Source: Micromonospora cabrerizensis (GTDB lineage Bacteria; Actinomycetota; Actinomycetes; Mycobacteriales; Micromonosporaceae). Taken from it: 64,000 bases of DNA. The stretch is from positions 1 through 64,000 of the forward strand of contig NZ_JAKKFI010000047.1 of NCBI RefSeq assembly GCF_022230955.1. The letters run 5' to 3'. The position numbers and the translations under genes are program-made. Below, piece after piece: positions 26,707 to 35,010 of the stretch. Position 1 is the stretch's first letter, and every line of letters begins with the position of its first letter. The notes below the pieces were generated by a model. That model was not told where the DNA came from, did not search any database, and worked only from the letters and a program-made list of their open reading frames with translations.

Positions 26707-27159
26707 TACCAGTTCCACGAGGACGCCTCCGGCGTCCTTCGGGTGGACGAAGTTGATGCGGCTGTCCGCGGTGCCGCGCCTCGGGGTCTCGAAGAGCAGC
26801 CGCATTCCCCGCTCGCGCAGTGCCGCGCAGGCCGCGTCGATGTCCACAACGGTGTACGCGACCTGCTGCACGCCCGGCCCGTTGCGGTCCAGGAACTTGG
26901 CGATCGTCGACTCCGGCGTCAGCGGGGCGAGCAACTGCACGCAGCCGCCCTCGGTGGTCGGGCCGACGGACAGCATCGCCTCCCGCACGCCCTGCTCGGC
27001 GTTGGTCTCGACGTGTACGCAGCGCATCCCGAACGTCCGCTGGTAGAAGTCGATCGCGGCGTCCAGGTCGGCGACCGCGATCCCGACGTGGTCAATCTTG
27101 CGAAGCCCGATGTCCGTGACGTAGTCCTCACCGGGCTCGGCGGGGGAGTTCTCAGTCAT
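26677..27159 (-). CDS. mce: Methylmalonyl-CoA/ethylmalonyl-CoA epimerase
   Basis: A 160-residue vicinal-oxygen-chelate fold protein that interconverts the (2S) and (2R) forms of methylmalonyl-CoA, and in ethylmalonyl-CoA pathway organisms also ethylmalonyl-CoA, linking Ccr to the mutase. The first metal ligand is His24 in DHVGIAV, GGCVQLLAPLTPES is the family core, and GGVLVELVE near the end carries the late Glu ligand. The ATG at 27159 gives a 16-residue lead before the domain. It is divergent from the thiolase gene, with a shared operator-like site between them. Confidence 0.93.
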   Translation of the reverse strand: MTENSPAEPGEDYVTDIGLRKIDHVGIAVADLDAAIDFYQRTFGMRCVHVETNAEQGVREAMLSVGPTTEGGCVQLLAPLTPESTIAKFLDRNGPGVQQVAYTVVDIDAACAALRERGMRLLFETPRRGTADSRINFVHPKDAGGVLVELVEPAPTPTPH

Positions 27160-27172
27160 GGCGTTAGTCTGG

Positions 27173-27188
27173 CCGAACAAGCGTTAAG
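27173..27188 (-). promoter_or_regulatory. Degenerate acyl-CoA regulon operator (site 6) in the mce-thiolase divergent promoter
   Basis: On the minus strand the 16-mer CTTAACGCTTGTTCGG matches site 3 (CTTAGCGATCGTTCAG) at 12 of 16 positions. It lies 13 bp from the mce start and 54 bp from the thiolase start, so it could serve both directions. Confidence 0.42.
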
Positions 27189-27242
27189 GCGTACAGCTCG
27201 GCACCCCCCTCGAACAGCTCGGCACCCCCTTCGGAGGCAGGC

Positions 27243-28442
27243 ATGGCTTCGGTGATCATCAGCGGCGCGCGGACCCCGATGGGGCGGCTGCTGGGCAACC
27301 TCAAGGACCTCCCGGCCACGAAGCTCGGCGGCATCGCCATTAAGGCGGCGCTGGAGCGGGCCGGCGTCAGCCCGGACCAGGTCCAGTACGTGATCATGGG
27401 GCAGGTGCTCCAGGCCGGCGCCGGTCAGATCCCGGCCCGGCAGGCGGCGGTCGAGGCCGGCGTGCCGATGTCGGTGCCGGCGCTGACCATCAACAAGGTC
27501 TGCCTCTCCGGCCTGGACGCGATCGCCCTGGCCGACCAGCTGATCCGCGCCGGCGAGTTCGACATCGTGGTGGCCGGCGGCATGGAGTCGATGACCAACG
27601 CGCCGCACCTGCTGATGGGCCAGCGCACCGGCTACAAGTACGGCGACGTGGTGGTCAAGGACCACATGGCGCACGACGGGCTCAGCGACGCCTGGGACTG
27701 CTGCTCGATGGGTGAGTCGACCGAGCGCCTCGGCACCAAGCACGGCATCACCCGCGCCGAGCAGGACGCCTTCGCCGCCGCCAGCCACCAGCGGGCCGCC
27801 GCCGCGCAGAAGAACGGCCACTTCGCCGACGAGATCGCCCCGGTGGTGATCCCGCAGCGCAAGGGTGACCCGCTGGTCATCAGCGAGGACGAGGGCATCC
27901 GCCCGGACACCACAGTCGAGTCGCTGGCCAAGCTGCGCCCCGCCTTCGCCAAGGACGGCACCATCACCGCCGGCAGCTCGTCGCCGATCTCCGACGGTGC
28001 CGCCGCCGTGGTCGTGATGAGCAAGGCCAAGGCCACCGAGCTGGGGCTGACCTGGCTGGCCGAGATCGGCGCGCACGGCAACGTGGCGGGCCCGGACAAC
28101 TCCCTGCACTCCCAGCCGTCCAACGCGATCAACCACGCCCTGAAGAAGGGCGGCCTGAGCGTCGCGGACCTGGACCTCATCGAGATCAACGAGGCGTTCG
28201 CCCAGGTCGGCGTGCAGTCCACTCGGGACCTCGGCATCAGCCCGGACAAGGTCAACGTCAACGGCGGCGCGATCGCGCTGGGGCACCCGATCGGCATGTC
28301 CGGCGCGCGTCTCGTCCTCACTCTCGCCCTGGAGCTGAAGCGGCGCGGTGGCGGCACCGGCGCGGCGGCCCTCTGCGGCGGCGGTGGCCAGGGCGACGCG
28401 CTGATCATCCATGTGCCGGGAAGCGCAGCGGCGGCACGGTGA
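27243..28442 (+). CDS. Acetyl-CoA acetyltransferase (thiolase)
   Basis: A 399-residue thiolase. Cys87 ([11 protein letters not shown]) is the acyl-accepting nucleophile; NEAFAQVG, His348 in [11 protein letters not shown] and Cys378 in [11 protein letters not shown] complete the catalytic set. It condenses two acetyl-CoA to acetoacetyl-CoA or runs in the degradative direction. The family signature fits short-chain biosynthetic thiolases, and the location next to mce, meaB and ccr supports acetoacetyl-CoA formation feeding the ethylmalonyl-CoA pathway. CGGAGG precedes the ATG. The stop overlaps the GTG of meaB by 4 bases. Confidence 0.94.
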   Translation: MASVIISGARTPMGRLLGNLKDLPATKLGGIAIKAALERAGVSPDQVQYVIMGQVLQAGAGQIPARQAAVEAGVPMSVPALTINKVCLSGLDAIALADQLIRAGEFDIVVAGGMESMTNAPHLLMGQRTGYKYGDVVVKDHMAHDGLSDAWDCCSMGESTERLGTKHGITRAEQDAFAAASHQRAAAAQKNGHFADEIAPVVIPQRKGDPLVISEDEGIRPDTTVESLAKLRPAFAKDGTITAGSSSPISDGAAAVVVMSKAKATELGLTWLAEIGAHGNVAGPDNSLHSQPSNAINHALKKGGLSVADLDLIEINEAFAQVGVQSTRDLGISPDKVNVNGGAIALGHPIGMSGARLVLTLALELKRRGGGTGAAALCGGGGQGDALIIHVPGSAAAAR

Positions 28443-29443
28443 GCGAGGCGGCCGAGCAGGTTCCGGCAGCGGGCGCCACGTCGGTGCGCCGCAGTCGGGA
28501 CGTACCGCAGCTGGTTGATCGGGCCCGCGCGGGCGACCCCCGCGCGGTGGCCCGGTTGATCACACTGGTGGAGAACGGCGACCCGCTGCTGCCGGCGGTC
28601 GCCGCGGCGCTGGCGCCGTACGCCGGGCAGGCCCAGGTGGTCGGGTTGACCGGCTCGCCCGGGGTGGGCAAGTCGACCACCACGAACGAGCTGGTCCGCG
28701 CGCTGCGCGCACGAGGGCACCGGGTCGGCGTGCTGGCGGTGGACCCGTCCAGCCCGTTCACCGGTGGCGCGATCCTCGGCGACCGGGTGCGGATGCAGGA
28801 CCACGCCACCGACCCGGGCGTCTACATCCGGTCCATGTCCAGCCGGGGGCACCTCGGCGGGTTGTCCGCGGCGACGCCGCAGGCGGTCCGGGTGCTGGAG
28901 GGTGCCGGCTGCGACGTGGTGCTGGTGGAGACCGTCGGCGTCGGGCAGGCCGAGGTCGAGGTGGCCTCGCTGGCCGACACCACGCTGGTGCTGCTCGCAC
29001 CCGGGATGGGCGACGCGATCCAGGCGGTCAAGGCCGGCATCCTGGAGATCGCCGACGTCTTCGTGGTCAACAAGGCCGACCGCGACGGCGTCGACGCCAC
29101 CGTCCGCGACATCCAGGGCATGATCGCGCTCGGCGAGCGCGGCCCCGGGCAGTGGCGGCCGCAGGTGGTCCGCTCGGTCGCCTCGCGGGGCGAGGGCATC
29201 GACGACATCGCCGCCGCCATCGACAAGCACCGGGGCTGGCTGGTCGAGCACGGCGAGCTGCGCCGCCGCCAGGAGGCGCGGGCCGCCGCCGAGATCGAGG
29301 CGATCGCGCTGGGCATCCTCCGCGCCCGGATCGGCTCACTGCGCGACGGTACGGAGTTGGCCACGCTGGCCACCAAGGTGGCCGAGGGCGCGATCGACCC
29401 GTACACGGCGGCCGACGAGTTGCTCACCCAGCTCGCCCGCTGA
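28439..29443 (+). CDS. meaB: Mutase-associated GTPase MeaB
   Basis: A 334-residue P-loop GTPase of the MeaB/ArgK family. It guards adenosylcobalamin-dependent acyl-CoA mutases, gating cofactor loading and protecting against inactivation. The P-loop is GSPGVGKST (residues 72-80); [30 protein letters not shown] (switch region) and NKAD (base recognition) follow. Its GTG lies inside the thiolase stop (GTGA), so the two are co-translated. Its client could be either mutase of this window: Ecm at 5919 or IcmA at 30180. Confidence 0.94.
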   Translation: MSEAAEQVPAAGATSVRRSRDVPQLVDRARAGDPRAVARLITLVENGDPLLPAVAAALAPYAGQAQVVGLTGSPGVGKSTTTNELVRALRARGHRVGVLAVDPSSPFTGGAILGDRVRMQDHATDPGVYIRSMSSRGHLGGLSAATPQAVRVLEGAGCDVVLVETVGVGQAEVEVASLADTTLVLLAPGMGDAIQAVKAGILEIADVFVVNKADRDGVDATVRDIQGMIALGERGPGQWRPQVVRSVASRGEGIDDIAAAIDKHRGWLVEHGELRRRQEARAAAEIEAIALGILRARIGSLRDGTELATLATKVAEGAIDPYTAADELLTQLAR

Positions 29444-29648
29444 CCCGTTGACGGCACGTCGGCAGGCCCGCGCTGGGATGTCCGCAGTGGTCGGTCCACG
29501 GTCGACCGCAGCGCGTCGGTTGCCGGGAAGCGAAGGTCGTTCCCGTTTTAGTAGGCTCGCTGCGCGTGACCGGGAGCGAGGCTTCCGCGATGCGGGCTGA
29601 CGAGCCGGTCGGTCCACAATGTGCGTCGGGACCAGGGGAGATGCGATC

Positions 29649-30065
29649 ATGACGGACGCGGTGGAGAACGCCGGTGCAGTGCAGCCCGCGACGGGCGCGG
29701 CCCGAGGTGTCACGTCCGTCTCCGACGAGGTCGTGGAGAAGATCGCCGGAGCTGCCGCCCGTGCGGTGCCCGGCGTCGCCGATCTCGGTGGTGACGTGGC
29801 CCGGTTCTTCAACAGCATCCTGGACAAGGTCGGCCTGGACGAGGTGGGCGACGCCCGCCGGGGCGTCTCGGCCGACGTGAAGGGCAACTCGGCCGTCGTC
29901 AACGTGGTCCTGGTGATCGACGCCGGGCACGTCGTGGTCGACGTGACCGAGGCGGTGCGGGCCGCGGTGATCGAGGCCGTGGAGAAGTACGGCCTGACGG
30001 TCACCCAGGTCAACGTCACGGTGGACGACATCGAGCTGAACCAGCCGGGGCCAGCCGCAGTCTGA
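29649..30065 (+). CDS. Asp23/Gls24 family protein
   Basis: A 138-residue protein of the Asp23 (alkaline shock protein) family, with VSDEVVEKIAGAAARAVPGV at the start of the domain and VNVVLVIDAGHVVVDVTEAV and VTVDDIEL later. Family members in Firmicutes are abundant envelope-stress proteins attached near the membrane; the actinobacterial role is unclear. The ATG at 29649 is preceded by GGGGAGATG. The 205-bp gap upstream (29444-29648) has a slightly A/T-rich stretch (TTTTAGTAGG) that may be part of a promoter. Confidence 0.85.
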   Translation: MTDAVENAGAVQPATGAARGVTSVSDEVVEKIAGAAARAVPGVADLGGDVARFFNSILDKVGLDEVGDARRGVSADVKGNSAVVNVVLVIDAGHVVVDVTEAVRAAVIEAVEKYGLTVTQVNVTVDDIELNQPGPAAV

Positions 30066-30110
30066 GGCGTCGATTCCGGCCAGGTCACGTTACCGGTCGG
30101 TACGACGTGA

Positions 30111-30145
30111 CTTAGCGATCGTTCAGGTCAGGGCCTTACACTCGA
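30111..30145 (+). promoter_or_regulatory. Putative acyl-CoA regulon operator (site 3) with -10 hexamer
   Basis: CTTAGCGATCGTTCAG (30111-30126) is followed after ten bases by TACACT, a TANNNT -10 candidate. The 10-base spacing is exactly that of site 1. It lies 53 bp before the icmA ATG. A further GTCACGT / ACGTGAC inverted pair lies just upstream (about 30085-30111). Confidence 0.6.
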
Positions 30146-30179
30146 CGTGCTGTCGAGGACCCGAGGAGGAGCCCTGCTC

Positions 30180-31868
30180 ATGGACGCCGACGAGATCGAC
30201 GCCGGACGCGCGCGCTGGCAGGCCCGCTACGACGCCGCGCGCAAGCGGGACGCCGACTTCACCACGCTCTCCGGAATGCCGGTCGAACCGGTCTACGGGC
30301 CGCCGGAGGGCGCCACCTATCCCGGTTTCGAGCGGATCGGCTGGCCGGGCGAATATCCGTACACCCGGGGTCTGTATCCGACCGGATACCGCGGACGGAC
30401 CTGGACGATCCGGCAGTTCGCCGGCTTCGGCAACGCCCAGCAGACCAACGAGCGTTACAAGATGATCCTCGGCGCCGGTGGCGGCGGCCTCTCGGTCGCG
30501 TTCGACATGCCGACGCTGATGGGCCGCGACTCGGACGACCCGCAGGCGCTCGGCGAGGTCGGCCACTGCGGCGTCGCCATCGACACCGCCACCGACATGC
30601 AGGCGCTCTTCGACGGCATCGACCTGGCCGACGTCACCACCTCGATGACCATCTCCGGCCCGGCCGTGCCGGTGTTCTGCATGTACCTGGTCGCCGCCGA
30701 GCGGCAGGGCGCCGACCTGTCCAAGCTGGACGGCACGCTCCAGACCGACATCTTCAAGGAGTACATCGCGCAGAAGGAGTGGCTCTTCGACCCGGAGCCG
30801 CACCTGCGCCTGATCGGCGACCTGATGGAATACTGCGCCGCCGAGATCCCGCGCTACAAGCCGCTGTCGGTCTCCGGCTACCACATCCGTGAGGCCGGCT
30901 CGACCGCCGCGCAGGAACTGGCGTACACCCTGGCCGACGGTTTCGGCTACGTGGAGCTGGGGCTCTCGCGCGGGCTGGACGTGAACGTGTTCGCGCCGGG
31001 GCTGAGCTTCTTCTTCGACTCGCACCTCGACTTCTTCGAGGAGATCGCCAAGTTCCGGGCCGCCCGCCGGATCTGGGCCCGCTGGCTGCGCGACGTCTAC
31101 GGCGCGACCAGCGAGAAGGCCCTCTGGCTGCGGTTCCACACGCAGACCGCCGGCGTGTCGCTGACCGCGCAGCAGCCGGTCAACAACGTCGTACGCACGG
31201 CCGTCGAGGCCCTCGCGGCGGTGCTCGGCGGCACCAACTCGCTGCACACCAACGCGCTGGACGAGACCCTGGCGCTGCCCACCGACGAGTCCGCCGAGAT
31301 CGCCCTGCGTACCCAGCAGGTGCTGATGGAGGAGACCGGTGTGGTCAACGTGGCCGACCCGCTCGGCGGCTCCTGGTACGTCGAGGCGCTGACCGACAAG
31401 ATCGAGGCCGAGGCGGAGGAGATCTTCGCCCGGATCCGGCAACTCGCCGGCGACGGGCCGCACCAGATCGGCCCGATGACCTCGGGCATCCTGCGCGGCA
31501 TCGAGGACGGCTGGTTCACCGGACACATCGCCGAGTCGGCCTTCGTCTACCAGCAGGCACTCGAAAAGGGCGACAAGAAGATCGTCGGGGTCAACTGCCA
31601 CACCGGCACGGTCGCCAAGGAGCTGGAGATCCTGCGCATCTCGCACGAGGTGGAGCTGGAGCAGCGTCGGGTGCTCGCCGAGCGCAAGGGTGCCCGGGAC
31701 GAGTCGGCGGTCCGCGCGGCGGTGGCCCGGATGGTCGACGCCAGCCGCACCGACGAGAACATGATCCCCGCCATGCTCGACGCGGTCCGCGCCGAAGCGA
31801 CCCTGGGGGAGATCTGCGACGCGCTGCGCGCCGAATGGGGCACCTACCGGGAACCCGCCCGCTTCTGA
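30180..31868 (+). CDS. icmA: Isobutyryl-CoA mutase large subunit
   Basis: IcmA is the catalytic subunit of the coenzyme B12-dependent mutase that interconverts isobutyryl-CoA and n-butyryl-CoA; the cobalamin-binding subunit IcmB is separate. The protein (562 residues) has the barrel domain only and no DxHxxG motif. The substrate-pocket residues distinguish it from methylmalonyl-CoA mutase: Phe80 in TIRQFAGFG, where methylmalonyl-CoA mutase has Tyr, and Gln198 in EYIAQKEW, where it has Arg. These are the same residue numbers known for Streptomyces IcmA. GAGGAGG precedes the ATG; a longer GTG frame is less likely. No icmB is present in the window. Confidence 0.92.
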   Translation: MDADEIDAGRARWQARYDAARKRDADFTTLSGMPVEPVYGPPEGATYPGFERIGWPGEYPYTRGLYPTGYRGRTWTIRQFAGFGNAQQTNERYKMILGAGGGGLSVAFDMPTLMGRDSDDPQALGEVGHCGVAIDTATDMQALFDGIDLADVTTSMTISGPAVPVFCMYLVAAERQGADLSKLDGTLQTDIFKEYIAQKEWLFDPEPHLRLIGDLMEYCAAEIPRYKPLSVSGYHIREAGSTAAQELAYTLADGFGYVELGLSRGLDVNVFAPGLSFFFDSHLDFFEEIAKFRAARRIWARWLRDVYGATSEKALWLRFHTQTAGVSLTAQQPVNNVVRTAVEALAAVLGGTNSLHTNALDETLALPTDESAEIALRTQQVLMEETGVVNVADPLGGSWYVEALTDKIEAEAEEIFARIRQLAGDGPHQIGPMTSGILRGIEDGWFTGHIAESAFVYQQALEKGDKKIVGVNCHTGTVAKELEILRISHEVELEQRRVLAERKGARDESAVRAAVARMVDASRTDENMIPAMLDAVRAEATLGEICDALRAEWGTYREPARF

Positions 31869-31878
31869 CCCATACCAC

Positions 31879-31951
31879 CACCCCCGTCGATCAGGCACCC
31901 GCCGCCCGCTTCCGGCGGCAGAAATGCCCGATCGCCGGGGGTGGGGGTGGG
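31879..31951. terminator. Large hairpin terminator after icmA
   Basis: A long imperfect stem (CCACCCCCG...GGCA against TGCC...CGGGGGTGG) encloses a perfect inner 6-bp hairpin (GCCGCC / GGCGGC, 31901-31906 and 31914-31919), directly after the icmA stop. Confidence 0.6.
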
Positions 31952-32021
31952 GCGTGAGAGTTGCAACGTCGGGGTTGCGGGTGAGCTGAGATCGGGGGCT
32001 CACGTGCGAGACTAGGTAACC

Positions 32022-32945
32022 ATGAGCGACCCACGGATCACCTCGTCGATCTTCACCCGCGGCGCGGTCGACCTCAGCACGCTGCGTGGCCCCGCACCAG
32101 CAAGTTCCCGCCCCGGCACGCCCCCGCAGGGCGGCCCGTCCAACGGCGCCCCCGGCGCGCCCACCGCAGGCACCAACACCGCCATCGTGGACGTCACCGA
32201 GGCGACAATCCAGTCCGACGTGCTCGAACGCTCGATGGCCACGCCCGTCGTCGTGTTCTTCGGCGCCGCCGGCTTCCCGGAGAGCGACGAGTTCGCCCCG
32301 GTGCTGGAGCGGCTCAACGCCGAGGGCGACGGCACCTGGGTGCTGGCACGGGTCGACGTGCAGGAAAACCCGCGAATCGCCCAGATGTTCCGGGTCCAGG
32401 GCATCCCCATGGTCTACGCGGTCGTCGGCGGGCAGCCCGTCGACGCCTTCTCCGGCGTGGTGCCCGAGGCACAGCTTCGGCAGTGGATCCAAGCCGTGCT
32501 CAAGGCCGGCGGCGTGGCCGTGGCCGAGCCGGAGGACCCCCGCCTCGACGAGGCGGACGACGCGCTGATGAGCGGCGATCTGGACGCCGCCGAGCAGGCG
32601 TACCGCAAGATCCTGGCCGACGCGCCCGCGGACGCCGCCGCCACGGCGGGGCTGGCTCAGGTCGGGGTCGCCCGCCGGGTGGCCGGCGCGGACCCCAGCG
32701 CCGCACTGGCCGCCGCCGAGAGCGCCCCCGACGACGTCGCCGCCCAACTGCTGGCCGCCGACATCGAGGTGCTCAGCGGCCTGGCCGAGCAGGCGTACGC
32801 CCGGCTCGTCGGTCTGGTCCGGCGCACCGCCGGCGAGGACCGCGAGACCGTACGCCAACACCTGGTCTCGCTCTTCTCCATCGCCGGCCCGGACGACCCG
32901 GCGGTCGCCTCGGCGCGCCGGGCCCTGGCCAGCGCCCTGTTCTGA
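32022..32945 (+). CDS. YbbN/CnoX-like thioredoxin-fold protein lacking CxxC
   Basis: A 307-residue protein: a low-complexity N-terminal stretch (about 1-50), a thioredoxin fold (about 52-160; PVVVFFGAAGFPESDEFAPVLERL and FRVQGIPMVYAVVGG), then helical TPR-like repeats (DEADDALMSGDLDAAEQAYRKIL) to the end. This order is that of YbbN/CnoX, a chaperone that holds unfolding proteins. The usual active-site WCxxC is replaced by GAAGFP, so it has no redox activity, as in many YbbN proteins. A single ATG start 5 bp after an ACTAGGTA stretch. Confidence 0.82.
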   Translation: MSDPRITSSIFTRGAVDLSTLRGPAPASSRPGTPPQGGPSNGAPGAPTAGTNTAIVDVTEATIQSDVLERSMATPVVVFFGAAGFPESDEFAPVLERLNAEGDGTWVLARVDVQENPRIAQMFRVQGIPMVYAVVGGQPVDAFSGVVPEAQLRQWIQAVLKAGGVAVAEPEDPRLDEADDALMSGDLDAAEQAYRKILADAPADAAATAGLAQVGVARRVAGADPSAALAAAESAPDDVAAQLLAADIEVLSGLAEQAYARLVGLVRRTAGEDRETVRQHLVSLFSIAGPDDPAVASARRALASALF

Positions 32946-33011
32946 GTTCGTAGCACGCCAGCGCGGGCCGGCGTTCCGGCCGGCCCGCCCGACCACCGAG
33001 GACGGGAGCTC

Positions 33012-34703
33012 ATGATGCGCCGGATCGCCGTCCTCGACGCGCCGACAAACCTTGGCCTGCGGCCACCGACGACCACGTCGGTCCCCGGTTGTGGCAAGGC
33101 ACCCGGCGCGCTGCGCGACCACGACCTGCTGGCCCGGCTGCGCGCCCGCGACGCCGGCTGCGTCACCCCGCCCCGGTACGACCCCGGAGACTGGCGGCCC
33201 GGCGACGGCGTGTGCCACGCCCGGGAGATCGCCGACTACTCGCTGGCGCTCGCCGAGCGGATCGGCTCGATCATCGACCGGGGGGAGTTCCCGGTGGTGC
33301 TGGGCGGCGACTGCTCCGTTCTGCTCGGGTCGGCGCTCGCCATGCACCGCCTCGGTGAGGCCGTCGGCGGGCGGATCGGGCTGGTCTTCGTCGACGGGCA
33401 CTCCGACTTCCGGCACCCCGGCAACGCCTCCTACGTCGGCGCGGCCGCTGGCGAGGACCTTGCCCTCGTCACCGGGCGCGGGCAGGCCGACCTGGCCGCC
33501 CTAGAGGGCCGCCGGCCCTACTTCCGCGACATCGACGTGGTGGTGCTCGGCATCCGCGCGCAGGACGAGTACCGGCTCGACCTCCAGGCCGCCGGCATCA
33601 CCACCCGACCGGTCCCCGCGCTGCGCGCCGAAGGCGCCGCCCGCACGGCCCAGTGGGCGCACGAGCAGCTCGCCGACTGCGCGGGCTACTGGGTGCACAT
33701 CGACGTCGACGTGCTCGACCCCGCGGTGATGCCCGCCGTGGACGCTCCCGACCCGGGCGGCATCGCCTTCGCCGAGCTGGAGATCCTGCTCGCCGGCCTG
33801 GTCGACACCCCGCACTGCCTCGGTGTGGAGCTGACCGTCTTCGACCCCGACTACGACCCGGACGGTTCGTACGCCGCCGAGATCGTCAACACCGTGGTCG
33901 CCGGCCTGGCCCCGGTCAGCGCACCGGAAGCGGTGCCGCCCCGACTGCTGTCGGCCCGGCCGGCCCCCGGCCCCCGGCGCGGCAACGGCCGGACCCCGGC
34001 CGCAACCGAACGACCCGACCGCTCCCAGCGGCTCGACGGGCTGGATCGTGCCGAGCGGCGCGATGCGCTCGATGGGCTGGACGGGCTGGGTCGTGCCGAG
34101 CGGCGCGATGCGCTGGACGGGCTGGGTCGGCTCGACGGGCTGGATCGTGCCGAGCGGCGCGATGGGCTCGATGGGCTGGGTCGGAGCGAGCGGCGCGATG
34201 GGCTCGATGGGCTGGCTCGGAGCGAGCGGTTCGACGGGATCGATGACGCCGAGCGGCTGGACGCGTTGCCGAGCGCGACCGATGGCGAGGAGTCGTTCGC
34301 CGACGGTTCCCCGTGGGGCCCGTCCATCGATGCCGGGTCGCTGGCGGAGGCCGGAACCTCCGATGTCGGGGCTGCCGGCGTCGCGTCCCCGGGTTTCGGG
34401 GCTGCCGGCGTTGGTTCTTCCGACGGCCGTCCTCTGGGCGCGGTGCCCCGCGACCTCCTCGCCGAGAGGGAACCAGCCGCCACCAATGGTCAGGCCCGCT
34501 CCGATGGTCAGGCCCGCTCCGATGGTCAGGACCGCTCCGATGGTCAGGACCGCTCCGAGCAGTCGGGCGTCGCGGCGGACATCGCGACCGCGGTCGAGCG
34601 GGAGCCGGTCGGCCCGCCCGCGTCGGCCGGCCCAGGTCTGCTCCGGCGACCTTCCGCGCCAGCTCAGACCCCCTCGGACCACCACAAAGCCGACACCGCC
34701 TGA
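33012..34703 (+). CDS. Arginase/agmatinase-family protein with long repetitive tail
   Basis: The first about 310 residues form a ureohydrolase domain with the manganese-binding motifs GGDCS (98-102), VDGHSDF (127-133, replacing the usual DAHxD) and HIDVDVLDP (229-237). It likely hydrolyses a guanidino compound to urea; the substrate is not certain. The remaining about 250 residues are disordered and repetitive: several DGLGRAERRDALDGL-like units (about 338-420) and a run of four DGQ(A/D)RS hexapeptides (18-bp DNA units, 34486-34560). Arginases normally end near residue 300, so this tail is unusual. The ATG follows GGGAG. Confidence 0.85.
   Translation: MMRRIAVLDAPTNLGLRPPTTTSVPGCGKAPGALRDHDLLARLRARDAGCVTPPRYDPGDWRPGDGVCHAREIADYSLALAERIGSIIDRGEFPVVLGGDCSVLLGSALAMHRLGEAVGGRIGLVFVDGHSDFRHPGNASYVGAAAGEDLALVTGRGQADLAALEGRRPYFRDIDVVVLGIRAQDEYRLDLQAAGITTRPVPALRAEGAARTAQWAHEQLADCAGYWVHIDVDVLDPAVMPAVDAPDPGGIAFAELEILLAGLVDTPHCLGVELTVFDPDYDPDGSYAAEIVNTVVAGLAPVSAPEAVPPRLLSARPAPGPRRGNGRTPAATERPDRSQRLDGLDRAERRDALDGLDGLGRAERRDALDGLGRLDGLDRAERRDGLDGLGRSERRDGLDGLARSERFDGIDDAERLDALPSATDGEESFADGSPWGPSIDAGSLAEAGTSDVGAAGVASPGFGAAGVGSSDGRPLGAVPRDLLAEREPAATNGQARSDGQARSDGQDRSDGQDRSEQSGVAADIATAVEREPVGPPASAGPGLLRRPSAPAQTPSDHHKADTA
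34022..34270. repeat. Coding repeats in the arginase-like gene tail
   Basis: Imperfect units encoding variants of LDGL(D/G)RAERRDAL recur about five to six times; the G/C pattern CGGAGCGAGCGG or CGTGCCGAGCGG recurs at each unit. Confidence 0.75.
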
Positions 34704-34816
34704 CCCGTCTCACGCCCACCGGGCCGTGATCGACCACCGCCTGACCCGTCTCACGCCCACCGGGCCGTGATCGACCACCGCCTGACCCGTCTCGCGCCCA
34801 CCGGGCCGTGATCGAC
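34700..34816. repeat. 41-bp tandem repeat after the arginase-like gene
   Basis: Two near-identical 41-bp units (34700-34740 and 34741-34781, beginning CTGACCCGTCTCACGCCCAC) and a partial third (34782-34816) start at the gene stop codon. Confidence 0.9.
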
Positions 34817-35010
34817 TCGGCTTCACGGAAGTCGGTGTATCCGGGTGGCTCGGATACCGCAGTTTCCAAGAACCCGAGTCGATCAACGCCGAGGGTGCGC
34901 GGTGCGAGCGGTGCGCGGGGTTGAGTGATGCGCGGTGCGAGCGATGCGCGGGGTTGAGTGGTGTGCGGTGCGAGTGGTGCGCGGTGCGAGGGGCACTCGC
35001 CGCGCGGGTG
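34704..35010. other. 307-bp noncoding region of repeats
   Basis: The whole interval between the arginase-like gene and the convergent penicillin-binding protein gene consists of a 41-bp tandem repeat, a palindromic element (34809-34885) and a 33-bp tandem repeat (from 34896, units starting TGCGCGGTGCGAGCG at 34896 and 34929, a degenerate one at 34962). No gene. Confidence 0.8.
34809..34885. repeat. Intergenic palindromic element
   Basis: Outer arms TGATCGACTCGG (34809-34820) and CCGAGTCGATCA (34874-34885) are perfectly complementary over 12 bp, with imperfect pairing inside. It has the TGATC edge also seen in the element at 26566 and may serve as a terminator for both convergent genes. Confidence 0.75.

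Noticed and set aside
26453..27046. Plus-strand open frame across mce
   Set aside because: It is antisense to the epimerase and begins in an intergenic palindrome; Arg/Ser/Pro-rich shadow.
30123..33416. Open frame of about 1097 codons on the minus strand
   Set aside because: It covers icmA, the YbbN-like gene and part of the arginase-like gene antisense; composition is typical of a shadow frame.
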